Shown here: one piece after another, positions 37,202 to 46,374 of the stretch
How the letters are laid out: every line of letters starts with the position of its first letter
Position numbering within the stretch: the first letter of the stretch is position 1
Assembly: GCA_028280455.1 (NCBI GenBank)
Contig: JANQLT010000039.1
Location: forward strand, 1-64,000
Length of the DNA stretch: 64,000 nucleotides
From: Kiloniellales bacterium
GTDB taxonomy: Bacteria > Pseudomonadota > Alphaproteobacteria > Kiloniellales > JAKSDN01
Direction of reading: 5' to 3'
The notes under the pieces: model-generated
What the model saw: only the letters and a program-made list of their open reading frames with translations
Told to the model about the DNA's origin: nothing
Databases searched by the model: none
Made by a program: the position numbers and the translations under genes

Positions 37202-39535
37202 ATGCCTCTTAATATCATCTCCAACTTTGCCGCCAACGTGGCGCACCGCAATCTGGCCATGTCAGACCGCGGTGCATCGGCCTCGGTCGCCAAGATCTCG
37301 GCCGGCTCGCGCGTTTTGGCGGCACGCGACGACGCCGCGGCCCTGGCCATCGGCTCCCGGCTCCGTGCCGAGGTTGCTGCGATGAAACAGGCCAGCGTCA
37401 ATGCCGGCCAGGCCGTGTCCATGCTCCAGATCGCCGACGGCGCGATGGCGCAGGTCAACGACACCCTGGTCCGCATGCAGGCCCTGAGTGTGCAGGCCGG
37501 TTCCGATCAGCTCGGCAGCGTCGAGCGGAGCCTGATCGACGCCGAGTTCCAGCAGCTGCTTCTCGAAGTCGACCGTATCGCGGCCGACACCGAGTTCAAC
37601 GGCCAGTCGCTGATCAGCGGCGGCACCCTGTTCAACCTGGTCCAGGCCTCCGACGCCGGCACCGACGGCTTCTCGAGCATCGCGTTCGATTCTTCCGTTA
37701 CCGGCTCCTCGGTCTTCCAGTACAGCTACGCCTCTTCGACCGAGACCCTGACGGTGACCAAGACGGCCGTCGACGGCACCCAGCTGAACACGGCCACCGG
37801 CGTGGACTCGACCAACTTCACGGACAACAACATCTCCGTGACGCTGGCGAGCGGTGTCGATCCGGACTCCTTCACCTACAGCTACGCCGAAGCGACGCAG
37901 CAGCTGACGGTGAACAACATCAACACCGGCGAGACCGCGACGGTCGACATCACCGACTCGTTCAATGCCGCCTTCGGCTCCTCGACCAACATCCTCACCG
38001 CCGGGCAGACGCTCGACGTCGAGTTCGCCTCCCTGGGCGTCACGGTCACCTTCGACCAGGGATTCGATCGGACTTCGGCTCTGTCGGTGGCCAACGCCGC
38101 GGCCACGCAGGCCTCGGCCAGTATTGCTGACGACACCAACGGCAACGGCACGATCTCCGCGATCTCCCAGGCCACGACCGGTGTCACCGCCAATGCGATC
38201 GAGGTCCTCAAGGCCCTCAACTCCGCCGGTGCCGCGGTCTACGACGCTGCTGCGGGCACCCTGACCTTGACCCTCAATCTGGGCGTCGCCGACACCATCA
38301 GCTTGAACGGCGGCAACCGGATCACCACGGCGTTCGGCAACTTCGACTTCAACGGCAACGCCAACGTGACCGCCGACGGCAACGCCGGCAACTTCACCCT
38401 CGACTTCGACGGTGTCAGCCTCTTCACGCTGACTCAGAACACCGATATCGACGGCGGCGGTGACGACACCGGCACCTTGACCGTGACGGTCGGCAACCTC
38501 TTCTCGAACGTGCAGAGCAACTCCGCTGGCTCGAACGAGACGGTGCAGATCGATCTCACCGACAACATCGATGCGGTGGCCGGGACCGGCAACAACCTGT
38601 CCTTCGACCAGACGCTCGATGTCGATGTCGAGCAGTTCGGCGTGACCCTGACCCTCGACAAGGGCTTCGACCGGACCAGCAACGTCACGACCACGACCGG
38701 TACCGTTACCGACAGCTCGACCTCGGTGACGGGCACCGACTCCTTCGCGGTCAACTCCGGCTTCCTGACGGCCGACGTCTACGATGCCCTGCTCAAACTG
38801 GGCTTCGACGCGGCCACCGGTGTCGGCTACAACGCCAATACCGGTGTCCTGACGCTGGGCACGACGGAAAGCACCTCCGGTAACGGCTCCGCCGTGTTGG
38901 ATGGTCTGGCCGGAATTCGCTACGACAACGGCGTCTCCGGTGAGGCGAGCTCCAACCTCGAGAACGCCACCAGCACCGTTGCCATCGGCCTGGTTCTGGC
39001 CAACGGCAGCACCGTCGATCTTGGCGACTACACGGCGGCCTTCCGCAACGCGGCTGCCAATGGCTCGACGGGCTCGGTCGGCATCCAGCTCGGCCGGGGC
39101 GTGTTCTACAATCAGGTGAACGCCAATGCCTCGAGCAACAGCTTCACCTTCAAGATCGGCACCGGCCAGGAGACCCAGGACAGCGTGACTCTCGAGCTCA
39201 ACTCGGTGACCACGCAGGCCTTGGGAATCAATGGTCTGGATACCACGACGTCGACCAACGCCGACACCGCCGCTGCGGCGATCTCTGGTGGTATCACGAC
39301 CTTGAACAAGGCCCGGGCCAACATCGGTGCGTCTCAGAACCGTCTCGAAATCGCCGTCTCCAACCTGGCGACTGCGACCGAGAATACTGAGGCCGCCAGA
39401 AGCGCCCTCTTGGACCTCGACGTGGCACAGGAAATCACGACCTTCACGTCGAAGCAGATCCTGGTCCAGGCTGGTGTCTCGATGCTGGCACAGGCCAACC
39501 AGCTGCCGCAGAACCTGCTACGTCTGCTGCAGTAA
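37202..39535 (+). CDS. Flagellin 1, very long
   Basis: 777 residues; most alphaproteobacterial flagellins are about 270-500. The conserved ends are clear: MPLNIISNFAANVAHRNLAM, SRVLAARDDAAALAIGSRLR and IDAEFQQLLLEVDRIAADTE at the N-terminus; TTLNKARANIGASQNRLEIA, VAQEITTFTSKQILVQAGVS and MLAQANQLPQNLLRLLQ at the C-terminus. The surface-exposed middle (about residues 165-620) is rich in Thr, Asn, Asp and Gly and contains two related modules at about residues 268 and 469, both ending in GFDRTS. ATG with AGGAGAG upstream, sigma-54 promoter, followed by flaG, fliD and fliS. Paralogous along its length to the flagellin at 44027. Confidence 0.97.
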   Translation: MPLNIISNFAANVAHRNLAMSDRGASASVAKISAGSRVLAARDDAAALAIGSRLRAEVAAMKQASVNAGQAVSMLQIADGAMAQVNDTLVRMQALSVQAGSDQLGSVERSLIDAEFQQLLLEVDRIAADTEFNGQSLISGGTLFNLVQASDAGTDGFSSIAFDSSVTGSSVFQYSYASSTETLTVTKTAVDGTQLNTATGVDSTNFTDNNISVTLASGVDPDSFTYSYAEATQQLTVNNINTGETATVDITDSFNAAFGSSTNILTAGQTLDVEFASLGVTVTFDQGFDRTSALSVANAAATQASASIADDTNGNGTISAISQATTGVTANAIEVLKALNSAGAAVYDAAAGTLTLTLNLGVADTISLNGGNRITTAFGNFDFNGNANVTADGNAGNFTLDFDGVSLFTLTQNTDIDGGGDDTGTLTVTVGNLFSNVQSNSAGSNETVQIDLTDNIDAVAGTGNNLSFDQTLDVDVEQFGVTLTLDKGFDRTSNVTTTTGTVTDSSTSVTGTDSFAVNSGFLTADVYDALLKLGFDAATGVGYNANTGVLTLGTTESTSGNGSAVLDGLAGIRYDNGVSGEASSNLENATSTVAIGLVLANGSTVDLGDYTAAFRNAAANGSTGSVGIQLGRGVFYNQVNANASSNSFTFKIGTGQETQDSVTLELNSVTTQALGINGLDTTTSTNADTAAAAISGGITTLNKARANIGASQNRLEIAVSNLATATENTEAARSALLDLDVAQEITTFTSKQILVQAGVSMLAQANQLPQNLLRLLQ

Positions 39536-39550
39536 TTCTTGCCCATCGGT

Positions 39551-39574
39551 CCGGGGAGGTTGCCGCCTCCCCGG
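39551..39574 (+). terminator. Hairpin after flagellin 1 without a T tract
   Basis: Perfect 9-bp stem CCGGGGAGG / CCTCCCCGG with a 6-base loop, 15 bases after the stop and with no T run behind it. It probably acts as a 3' stabiliser or partial attenuator between an abundant flagellin message and flaG, rather than as a full terminator. Confidence 0.6.
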
Positions 39575-39590
39575 GCCACGGCGCGCCCGC

Positions 39591-39606
39591 CGGGCCGGTC
39601 TTTGCA
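39591..39606 (+). promoter_or_regulatory. Probable sigma-54 promoter of flaG
   Basis: CGGGCCGGTCTTTGCA: GG at -24, GC at -12 and TTGCA are in place, but the -24 flank is poorer than in the other flagellar promoters. It would serve flaG, fliD and fliS. Predicted start near 39617. Confidence 0.5.
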
Positions 39607-39701
39607 ACGGCCTTAGTAATCTTGCAAAGGAATTGAGGACGCTGGCGTAGAACCGCTACCTGGGAAAGGGGGGACGTGAGGCGCCAGCGCCAGGAGAGAA
39701 T

Positions 39702-40064
39702 ATGATGGAGGTCAAAAACGTCAGTCCGGTTGCCTTCGGCACCCCGAGACCGCAGCCCAACACGGCGCGGAGCTCCGGGGCGGTCGACGCGGCAGCCCAG
39801 CCGGACCCGGCCTCGACCAAGGTCCCTGGCGAGATCTCCGGGCAACTGGCCCGGCGACTGCTCGCCGACAGTGGCATCAAGCAGGCGGACATGGACCGCT
39901 TCCGCGTCAAGCTCGATATCGACGGCGATACCGGGCGCGTGGTGGCAGAGGTCCGCAACCGGGAGACCAACGAGCTCGTGACGGAAGTCCCCTCGCGAAA
40001 GCTCCTGCGTCACGCCGCGATGCTCAAAGAGACCCTTGGCATGATTCTTGATAAGCCAGTCTGA
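39702..40064 (+). CDS. flaG: FlaG family protein
   Basis: 120 residues. The C-terminal half is the FlaG domain: FRVKLDIDGDTGRVVAEVRN and NELVTEVPSRKLLRHAAML. FlaG proteins influence filament length in several bacteria; the mechanism is unclear. The N-terminal 55 residues are disordered and proline/alanine-rich. ATG with AGGAGAG. Lies between flagellin 1 and fliD, the usual place for flaG. Confidence 0.9.
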   Translation: MMEVKNVSPVAFGTPRPQPNTARSSGAVDAAAQPDPASTKVPGEISGQLARRLLADSGIKQADMDRFRVKLDIDGDTGRVVAEVRNRETNELVTEVPSRKLLRHAAMLKETLGMILDKPV

Positions 40065-40102
40065 GGCCAAACGCGCCGTTTCGGCGGCGCCGGGAAGCGG
40101 AC

Positions 40103-43102
40103 ATGGTCAGTAGTCTGAATCTTAACAACTTCTCGGTTGACGAGAACGGCCGGGTCACGGTCGCCGGTATCAGCTCCGGAATCGACTTCACGAGCGCCGT
40201 CGACAGCATTATCGCCGCCAGGCGGATCCCCGTGGACCGCCTGGAGGCCTCGGTCGAATCCAAGAGCGCTCAGATTACGGCCCTGGAGGATCTGCGGAAC
40301 CTCTTCAACACCCTCCGCACATCCCTGAACGACCTGCGCGGCCGCGTCACCTTCGGCGATGCCGGCGACGTCTTCGAGGCCAAGGACGTCTTCGCCTCGA
40401 CGACCGCCACCAGCGGCACGCCCTCAGCCGCCGGCACCTTGATGGGGGTCAGCGTCACCAACGCCGCCGCCACCGGCAGCCACAGCATCGAGCTGCTGCA
40501 GATCGCGGCGGCTCACCAGTTCTCGACGGACACCGCCGTCTCCAACACCGACAACCTGGGACTGGCCTTCGGCGGCAGCAGCCAGTCGGTCCACGGCGCC
40601 TTCGAGATCAACGGCAAGAGGATCACGGTCGAGCCCGGCGACAACCTGGTCGACCTGGCCGAGCGGATCAACAACGCCAACACCGGCTCCAGCGCCTCGG
40701 GCGTGACGGCCTCGGTGGTCTCCGTGACCAGCAGCCAGCACGTGCTGGTCCTGACCGCCGACGACACCGGCCAGAGCGTCACGGTGGCCAAGTCGCACCG
40801 GATCGGCGGCAGCACGGTGACCAGCACGACTGACGACCTGGGCACCGCCCTCGGGCTCGGCGCGAACGCCGTGGAAGGCGCCTTCGAGATCAACGGCAAG
40901 CAGATCGACGTGACCGCGAGCGACACGCTGTCCACTCTGGTCACCAAGATCAACAGCGCCAGCACCGGCGCCACCGCCTCGGTCCTGACCGTCAACGGCA
41001 CCAGCCGGCTGGCCCTGACCACCGACACCGCCAGCAGCAACGTCACGCTGGACCTCAATCACCGGGTCGGCTCGGGCACGGCGACGGACACGACCAGCGA
41101 TCTCGGCACCGCCCTGGGCCTCGGCGCGGGCACCGTGGCCGGCGACTTCAACCTGAACGGCCAGGCCATCTCGGTCACCACCAGCGACACCCTGACCACG
41201 CTGCGCGACAAGATCAACGCGGCCAACGCCGGCGCCACGGCAAAGATCATCACCAGCGGCGCCAACAACACCCTCGCCATCACCTCGGACAACGCCACCC
41301 AGCAGCTCGCCTTCACCGGCGAGACCGGCAGCGTGCTCAGCGAGCTCGGCATCTCCAACGACGGCGGCACGACCTTCCTCAACGAGCTCAGCGTCAGCAA
41401 CGACGTCCTGTCGGACCTCGGCCTCTCGACCGACGGCGGCTCGACCTTCGTGACGACCCTGAGCACGACCAACGACGTCCTGGCCGGCCTCGGCATCTCG
41501 GCCGACGGCGGCACGACCCTGACCAACGAGCTGCGCACCGCGCAGAACGCCCGCTTCCGGACCGACGGCCTGATCGACCTAAGCGCCTCGCAGACCTCAG
41601 GGGTGGCGAGCGCGACGACGGCCTTCAACCAGTCGGGCACGCTCTCGATCACCCTGCCCGACAACACCACGGAGGACATCTCCGTGGTCGTCGGCGACAC
41701 GCCGAACAGCCTGCGCGACAAGATCAACGCCAGCAGCAACCTCTCCGATGCCGGCATCACCGCCAGCGTCATCCAGGACGACGACGGCAACTACCGGGTC
41801 GAGATCCGCCAGAGCGAGCTGACCACGGCCGACCCCGGCGGCGTGCTCAACCTCAGCCTCGACGACCCTGCGACGACGCAGGTCGGGGTCACCAACACGC
41901 TGACCTTCAACTTCGGCACCAGCCAGATCGCCACGATCAACGTCACCGCGACCGACACGCTCAACGGCGTGCGCGACGCGATCAACGCCGACGTCAACCT
42001 GACCAGCGCCGGCGTCAGCGCCACGGTGGTGACCGAGGGCGGCAAATCCCGCCTGGTCGTTCAGCACGATGCGGACCTGACCGTCTCGGGGCCCTCCGGG
42101 CTCGGCCTCGCCACCCCGGAGCTGATCGTCGAGCGCAGCTCGAACACGGTCAGCGACCTCTTCGAGGGCGTCACCCTCTCCTTCTTCCAAGCCGAGGTCG
42201 GCACCACGGTCCAGCTCGACATCGAGCAGAACCTGGCCACCGCCCGGCAGGAGATCCTCGACTTCGTCGACGCCTACAACGCGGTCAAGAGCTTCCTCAA
42301 CCAGCAGCGCCTGACCGATCCCGAGACCGGCGGACCCTCGGCCGATGCCGGCGCCCTGTTCGGCAACCCCGTGGTCGGCAGCATCGAAGGCGCCATCTCC
42401 AGGACCCTCGGCCAGGGCGCCCAGGGCCTGAGCAGCGGCTTCCAGGTGCTCAACGAGATCGGCATCGAGTTCATCGACAACGCCGGCCTGAGCGATCCGC
42501 TGCTCGCCGACACCCTGCAGATCGACGAGACCGTGCTCGACGAGAAGCTGGTCAACGATCCTGGCGCGGTGCGCAACCTCTTCGCCTTCGACTTCTCGTC
42601 CTCGGATTCGCAGGTCGCCCTGCTCGACTTCACCGGCGAGACCACGGTCAAGAGCGGCGGCTACAGCCTCGACGTGACGGTCACCAACGGCGTGATCACG
42701 GCGGCCACCATCGACGGCGTGGCCAACTCGACGACGATCAGCGGCACCACGATCACCGCCACCAATGCCACGGGCGCCTCCGGGCTGAAGCTGGTCTTCA
42801 CCGGCAGCTCCTCGGTCTCCAACGTCAACCTGAACTTCTCGACCGGCGTCGGCTCGGACCTCTTCTTCGAGGTCGACAACCTGCTCAACGAGCAGACCGG
42901 CTCGATCCAGCTCGAGGCCGACAATCTGACCGAGCAGAACGAGCTGACCCAGTCGCGCATCGACACCCTGCTGGAGCGGCTCGCGGTTCAGCGCCAGCAG
43001 CTCCTGGACCGCTACGTCGCCATGGAGCAGGCCCTGGTCTCGATGAACAACACACTCGACACGATCCGCACGCAGATCGACGCGCTGACGGCGGACAACT
43101 AG
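40103..43102 (+). CDS. fliD: Filament cap protein FliD, greatly enlarged
   Basis: Cap at the filament tip that folds incoming flagellin. 999 residues, about twice the usual 450-500. N-terminal FliD domain: TVAGISSGIDFTSAVDSIIA then ARRIPVDRLEASVESKSAQI. The central region contains three hook-IN-like modules (GAFEINGKRITVEPGDNL, GAFEINGKQIDVTASDTL, GDFNLNGQAISVTTSDTL) and then three exact-length 24-residue tandem repeats. The C-terminal FliD domain has FVDAYNAVKSFLNQQ and ends in a coiled coil with LLDRYVAMEQALVSMNNTLD. ATG at 40103. Followed by fliS. Confidence 0.96.
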   Translation: MVSSLNLNNFSVDENGRVTVAGISSGIDFTSAVDSIIAARRIPVDRLEASVESKSAQITALEDLRNLFNTLRTSLNDLRGRVTFGDAGDVFEAKDVFASTTATSGTPSAAGTLMGVSVTNAAATGSHSIELLQIAAAHQFSTDTAVSNTDNLGLAFGGSSQSVHGAFEINGKRITVEPGDNLVDLAERINNANTGSSASGVTASVVSVTSSQHVLVLTADDTGQSVTVAKSHRIGGSTVTSTTDDLGTALGLGANAVEGAFEINGKQIDVTASDTLSTLVTKINSASTGATASVLTVNGTSRLALTTDTASSNVTLDLNHRVGSGTATDTTSDLGTALGLGAGTVAGDFNLNGQAISVTTSDTLTTLRDKINAANAGATAKIITSGANNTLAITSDNATQQLAFTGETGSVLSELGISNDGGTTFLNELSVSNDVLSDLGLSTDGGSTFVTTLSTTNDVLAGLGISADGGTTLTNELRTAQNARFRTDGLIDLSASQTSGVASATTAFNQSGTLSITLPDNTTEDISVVVGDTPNSLRDKINASSNLSDAGITASVIQDDDGNYRVEIRQSELTTADPGGVLNLSLDDPATTQVGVTNTLTFNFGTSQIATINVTATDTLNGVRDAINADVNLTSAGVSATVVTEGGKSRLVVQHDADLTVSGPSGLGLATPELIVERSSNTVSDLFEGVTLSFFQAEVGTTVQLDIEQNLATARQEILDFVDAYNAVKSFLNQQRLTDPETGGPSADAGALFGNPVVGSIEGAISRTLGQGAQGLSSGFQVLNEIGIEFIDNAGLSDPLLADTLQIDETVLDEKLVNDPGAVRNLFAFDFSSSDSQVALLDFTGETTVKSGGYSLDVTVTNGVITAATIDGVANSTTISGTTITATNATGASGLKLVFTGSSSVSNVNLNFSTGVGSDLFFEVDNLLNEQTGSIQLEADNLTEQNELTQSRIDTLLERLAVQRQQLLDRYVAMEQALVSMNNTLDTIRTQIDALTADN
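41333..41548 (+). repeat. Three 72-base tandem repeats within fliD
   Basis: Units 41333-41404, 41405-41476 and 41477-41548 each encode 24 residues of the pattern VLSxLGxSxDGGTTF then xxxLxxxND. The DNA copies differ mainly by synonymous or conservative changes, so the array is old enough to have drifted but keeps strict length. Confidence 0.9.
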
Positions 43103-43171
43103 GGATCGGACGCTAGGGGGGCGGGCCCGCCGCGAAGGCTGGCCAACAACAGGAACTCGGGACGACTTGTC

Positions 43172-43660
43172 ATGGATCGCAGCGCTCTAAGGACATACGG
43201 GACCCAGCAGGTCATGACCTCTTCGCCCGTGAAGCTGGTCGCGCTGCTCTATGACAAGGCCATCGTCTCCCTGCGCGAGGCGGTCGAGGCGATCGAAAGC
43301 GGCGACGTCCAGGCCCGCTGGAAAGCCAACAACCGGGCGACCGAGATCCTGACCCACCTCTGCACCACGCTCGACCACGAGTCCGGCGGCGATATCGCCC
43401 GCAACCTCCATCAGCTCTACCAGTTCATGCTGGGCCGGCTGTTCGAGGTCGACATGAAGAACGATGCCGCGGCGGCGCGCGAGGTCATCGGCCTGCTGGA
43501 GCCGCTGCGGGATTCCTGGCGCGAGCTCGCCGAGCAGACGCACGACAGCAGCCAGACCGTCCTGCCCCAGAGCCGCCCGTCCCTCGACACGGCGGCGCGC
43601 AAGGAGGCGCCCGGCGCCGACCATCCGCAGCCCAGCGAACCCCTCGACCTCTCCGCCTGA
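43172..43660 (+). CDS. fliS: Flagellin export chaperone FliS, copy 1
   Basis: Cytoplasmic chaperone that holds flagellin monomers before export. 162 residues: SALRTYGTQQVMTSSPVKLV, ALLYDKAIVSLREAVEAIES, and ARNLHQLYQFMLGRLFEVDM are classic FliS; the last 40 residues are a disordered tail. Downstream of fliD as in most genomes. A shorter, divergent FliS-like protein follows flagellin 2. Confidence 0.95.
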   Translation: MDRSALRTYGTQQVMTSSPVKLVALLYDKAIVSLREAVEAIESGDVQARWKANNRATEILTHLCTTLDHESGGDIARNLHQLYQFMLGRLFEVDMKNDAAAAREVIGLLEPLRDSWRELAEQTHDSSQTVLPQSRPSLDTAARKEAPGADHPQPSEPLDLSA

Positions 43661-43696
43661 GCCCCGCCGCAAGGCCCGAAAGGGCGCCGAGACAGG

Positions 43697-43731
43697 ACCG
43701 CCGCTCCCCCGCAGGAGCGGCGGTTTTCTTT
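43697..43731 (+). terminator. Intrinsic terminator after fliS
   Basis: Perfect 11-bp stem ACCGCCGCTCC / GGAGCGGCGGT with a six-base loop, followed by TTTTCTTT. It ends the flagellin 1-flaG-fliD-fliS unit. Confidence 0.95.
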
Positions 43732-43750
43732 GCCCGCTTGCCGGCCGCAC

Positions 43751-43765
43751 CGGCACAAACTGCCG
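43751..43765. promoter_or_regulatory. Dyad upstream of flagellin 2 (proposed FlbD site)
   Basis: CGGCACAAACTGCCG, 108 bases before the sigma-54 promoter, with the same CGGCA / TGCCG arms and N5 spacing as upstream of flgF and an A-rich centre like the flagellin 1 site. Confidence 0.6.
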
Positions 43766-43872
43766 ATAGGTAACGCAGTCTTTGCCGCCCGCACCGGCGG
43801 CGAAACCGGGCCCCTCGCCGGCCTGATCTGAAAAACCTCCCATTTTCAATGGATTGGCGTCCCGCCGCCGAC

Positions 43873-43888
43873 TGGCACGGCGGTTGCT
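43873..43888 (+). promoter_or_regulatory. Sigma-54 promoter of flagellin 2
   Basis: TGGCACGGCGGTTGCT: an exact match to TGGCACG-N4-TTGCW. Predicted start near 43899. An in-frame upstream start at 43916 would be possible on this transcript but lacks any flagellin homology. Confidence 0.95.
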
Positions 43889-44026
43889 CCTATCCCCACG
43901 CCTGCCAGGAAGAAAGTGAGTCCCGGCAAGCGCAGCGAAAGTCCCGCGGGACCGGAAGCGACGAGAGACAGAGATCACCCTCGGGACGGACGCATAGCCG
44001 ACCTAAGAGACGCAGGAGACGAGACC

Positions 44027-46357
44027 ATGCCTCTGACAGTCATCTCCAACTTCGCGGCCAATGTGGCGCATCGGAACTTGGCCAAGTCCGACATGGAGAC
44101 GACCCGATCGCTGACCCAGCTGTCCAGCGGTCAAAGGGTCGTCAGCGCGCGCGACGACGCCGCCTCGATGGCGATCGGCTCTCGGCTCCGCGCCGAAGTC
44201 GCGGCCCTGCAGGCCGCCCGGGTCAACGCCGGCCAGGCCGTTTCGATGCTGCAGATCGCGGAAGGCGCGATGGGTCAGGTCGACGGCATCCTGGTGCGCA
44301 TGAAGTCGCTGGCGATCCAGGCCGGCTCCTCGCAGTTCGGCAGCGTCGAGCGAAGCCTGATCGACGCCGAGTTCCAGCAACTGCTGCTGGAGATCGACCG
44401 CATCGCCCAGGACACGGAGTTCAACGGCGCCAACCTGCTGGACGGCGGCGAGGCCAGCGTCCTGCTCCAGGCCAGCGACCCGGTGAACGACGGCATCTCC
44501 AAGATCACCGTCGACTCCAGCGTCGATGCCGACTCGGTGTTCCGCTACAGCTACGACGCCTCCAACGAGATTCTCTCGGTCACCAAGATGGGCGTCAGCA
44601 ACGTCATCGAGAACCGGGCGAAGGAGCTGTTCGACCAGGCCAACATCGGCTTCTCCTTCGGCTCGACGGTCGCCGACAACGCCACCTTCTCCTACAGCTT
44701 CGACCAGGCGACCGACGCCTTCACGATCACCAACCTGCTGACCAGCGAGACCTCGACGCTCGATCTCACCTCGGTGGTCGAGCAGGCCTTCGGCGCCGGC
44801 GCGGCCGGCGGCCAGGTCCCGTCCGGACAGAGCCTGGACGTCGACTTCTCCTCGCTCGGCGTGACGGTCACCTTCGGCGACAGCTTCGACTTCTCCTCGT
44901 CGCTGACCGCCATCACCAGCGTCACCCAGACCAACGTCACGAACGGCAACGGCAGCGGCGTCGCCACCACCTACAACAGCGGCCTCAGCGACCAGGCGAT
45001 CTCGGTCCTGAGCGGCCTGCTGGCCAGCGGCACGGCCGGCCAGCTCGCCCTGGCCACCACCGACGGCGGCAACGGCAACGGCCAGGTCTTCGACGCCCTG
45101 GCCGGCGTCGCCTTCTCGGTCGACGGCGGCACGGTCGGCACCCTCGGCGCCGCGACCGCCGCCCTCGCCGACGGCAACCACACCCTGGGCGTCCACATCG
45201 ACGCCGACGGCGACGGCACAGCCGACACGCAAGTTGCAAACGTGACGCTCACAGGCATGGCCGACGCCCAGGGCAACGGCAACGTCACCATCGACTTCCG
45301 CCAGCGGCTTTCCAATACACAGACCGTGGAAGCACTGGACGACCAGCAGATCCAGCTCGACCTGACCAATAGGATCGACACCTTGGCCGGCACCGGATTG
45401 AACCTGCAGGTCGGGCAGGAGCTCGACATCGATATTCCGCAATTCGGCGTCCAGCTCACACTGGACAAGGGCTTCGACCGGACGGTCAGCCTGGCCAACA
45501 CGATCGGCTCGGCCAGCGACACGGCCGGAACCACCGTGGCCAACGCCGCCTTCACGCCCAACACCACCTTCCTGACCGCCGACGTCTACTCGGCGCTCCT
45601 GGGGCTGGGCTTCGACAACACGACCGGCGTCGGCTACGACCCCAATACTGGCCTGTTGCGCCTGTCCGTCTCCGACGACAGCTCGGCCAACGGTGCCGGC
45701 AACGTGACGCTCGACGGCAAGACCGGGCTCAGTTTCGGCTTCGGTGTCGGCAACCCGACCGGCGATCTCAACGGCAACGGCTCGACCGTCGACATCTCCC
45801 TGACCCTGGCCGACGGCAGCGCGGTCGAGCTCGGCACGCTGACCGCCGACTTCTCCAATGCCGGCAACAACGGCGGCACGGTCGGCCGCCAGGGCACGAT
45901 CGACATCCAGCTCGGTCGCGGCATCTTCGCCAACCAGGTCGACGCCAACGCGCTGATCAACACCTTCAAGTTCCGGATCGGCACCGGCGAGGCGGCCTCG
46001 GACGAGATCAACCTGACCATCGACTCCGTCAACACGACGGCGCTCGGCCTGGCCGGCGTCGATACCTCGACGGAGGAGAACGCCAACGCCGCCTCGGTGG
46101 CGGTGAGCAACGCGGTCACCGGTCTCAACCGGGCGCGCGCCAACCTCGGCGCCCTGCAGAACCGGCTGGACATCGCCTCCACCAACCTCGCCGTCTCCCT
46201 GGAGAACAGCGAGGCGGCCCGCAGCCAGCTTCTCGACCTCGACATGGCCCAGGAGATCACGAACTTCACCTCGAAGCAGATCCTCCTGCAGGCCGGTGTC
46301 TCGATGCTGGCCCAGGCGAACCAGCTACCGCAGAACCTGCTGCGACTCTTCCAGTAG
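44027..46357 (+). CDS. Flagellin 2, very long
   Basis: 776 residues, paralogous to flagellin 1 over the whole length. N-terminus MPLTVISNFAANVAHRNLAK, SARDDAASMAIGSRLRAEVA and IDAEFQQLLLEIDRIAQDTE; C-terminus VTGLNRARANLGALQNRLDI and MAQEITNFTSKQILLQAGVS. The middle carries the same two modules at about residues 266 and 462 (LDVDFSSLGVTVTFGDSFDF; LDIDIPQFGVQLTLDKGFDR). The ATG at 44027 with GCAGGAGAC upstream gives the N-terminus shared with flagellin 1; a start 37 codons earlier adds unrelated sequence. Followed by a second fliS-like gene. Confidence 0.97.
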   Translation: MPLTVISNFAANVAHRNLAKSDMETTRSLTQLSSGQRVVSARDDAASMAIGSRLRAEVAALQAARVNAGQAVSMLQIAEGAMGQVDGILVRMKSLAIQAGSSQFGSVERSLIDAEFQQLLLEIDRIAQDTEFNGANLLDGGEASVLLQASDPVNDGISKITVDSSVDADSVFRYSYDASNEILSVTKMGVSNVIENRAKELFDQANIGFSFGSTVADNATFSYSFDQATDAFTITNLLTSETSTLDLTSVVEQAFGAGAAGGQVPSGQSLDVDFSSLGVTVTFGDSFDFSSSLTAITSVTQTNVTNGNGSGVATTYNSGLSDQAISVLSGLLASGTAGQLALATTDGGNGNGQVFDALAGVAFSVDGGTVGTLGAATAALADGNHTLGVHIDADGDGTADTQVANVTLTGMADAQGNGNVTIDFRQRLSNTQTVEALDDQQIQLDLTNRIDTLAGTGLNLQVGQELDIDIPQFGVQLTLDKGFDRTVSLANTIGSASDTAGTTVANAAFTPNTTFLTADVYSALLGLGFDNTTGVGYDPNTGLLRLSVSDDSSANGAGNVTLDGKTGLSFGFGVGNPTGDLNGNGSTVDISLTLADGSAVELGTLTADFSNAGNNGGTVGRQGTIDIQLGRGIFANQVDANALINTFKFRIGTGEAASDEINLTIDSVNTTALGLAGVDTSTEENANAASVAVSNAVTGLNRARANLGALQNRLDIASTNLAVSLENSEAARSQLLDLDMAQEITNFTSKQILLQAGVSMLAQANQLPQNLLRLFQ

Positions 46358-46374
46358 CAGCCCCCAAGGACCCG

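Larger units (their letters stand above)
43661..44026. other. fliS-flagellin 2 intergenic region, 366 bp
   Basis: No gene. It holds a strong terminator (43697-43731), the proposed FlbD dyad (43751-43765) plus a TTTGCCG half-site near 43781, the sigma-54 promoter (43873-43888) and a leader of about 128 bases with several GGA motifs and the short hairpin GTCCC-GC-GGGAC. Confidence 0.8.

Noticed and set aside
40037-40052. TGGCATGATTCTTGAT near the end of flaG, resembling a sigma-54 promoter for fliD
   Set aside because: The invariant GC of the -12 element is GA, and the site lies in flaG coding sequence.
43916-44026. Upstream start for flagellin 2 adding 37 residues
   Set aside because: The ATG at 44027 has a ribosome site and gives the N-terminus conserved with flagellin 1; the extension has no flagellin similarity.
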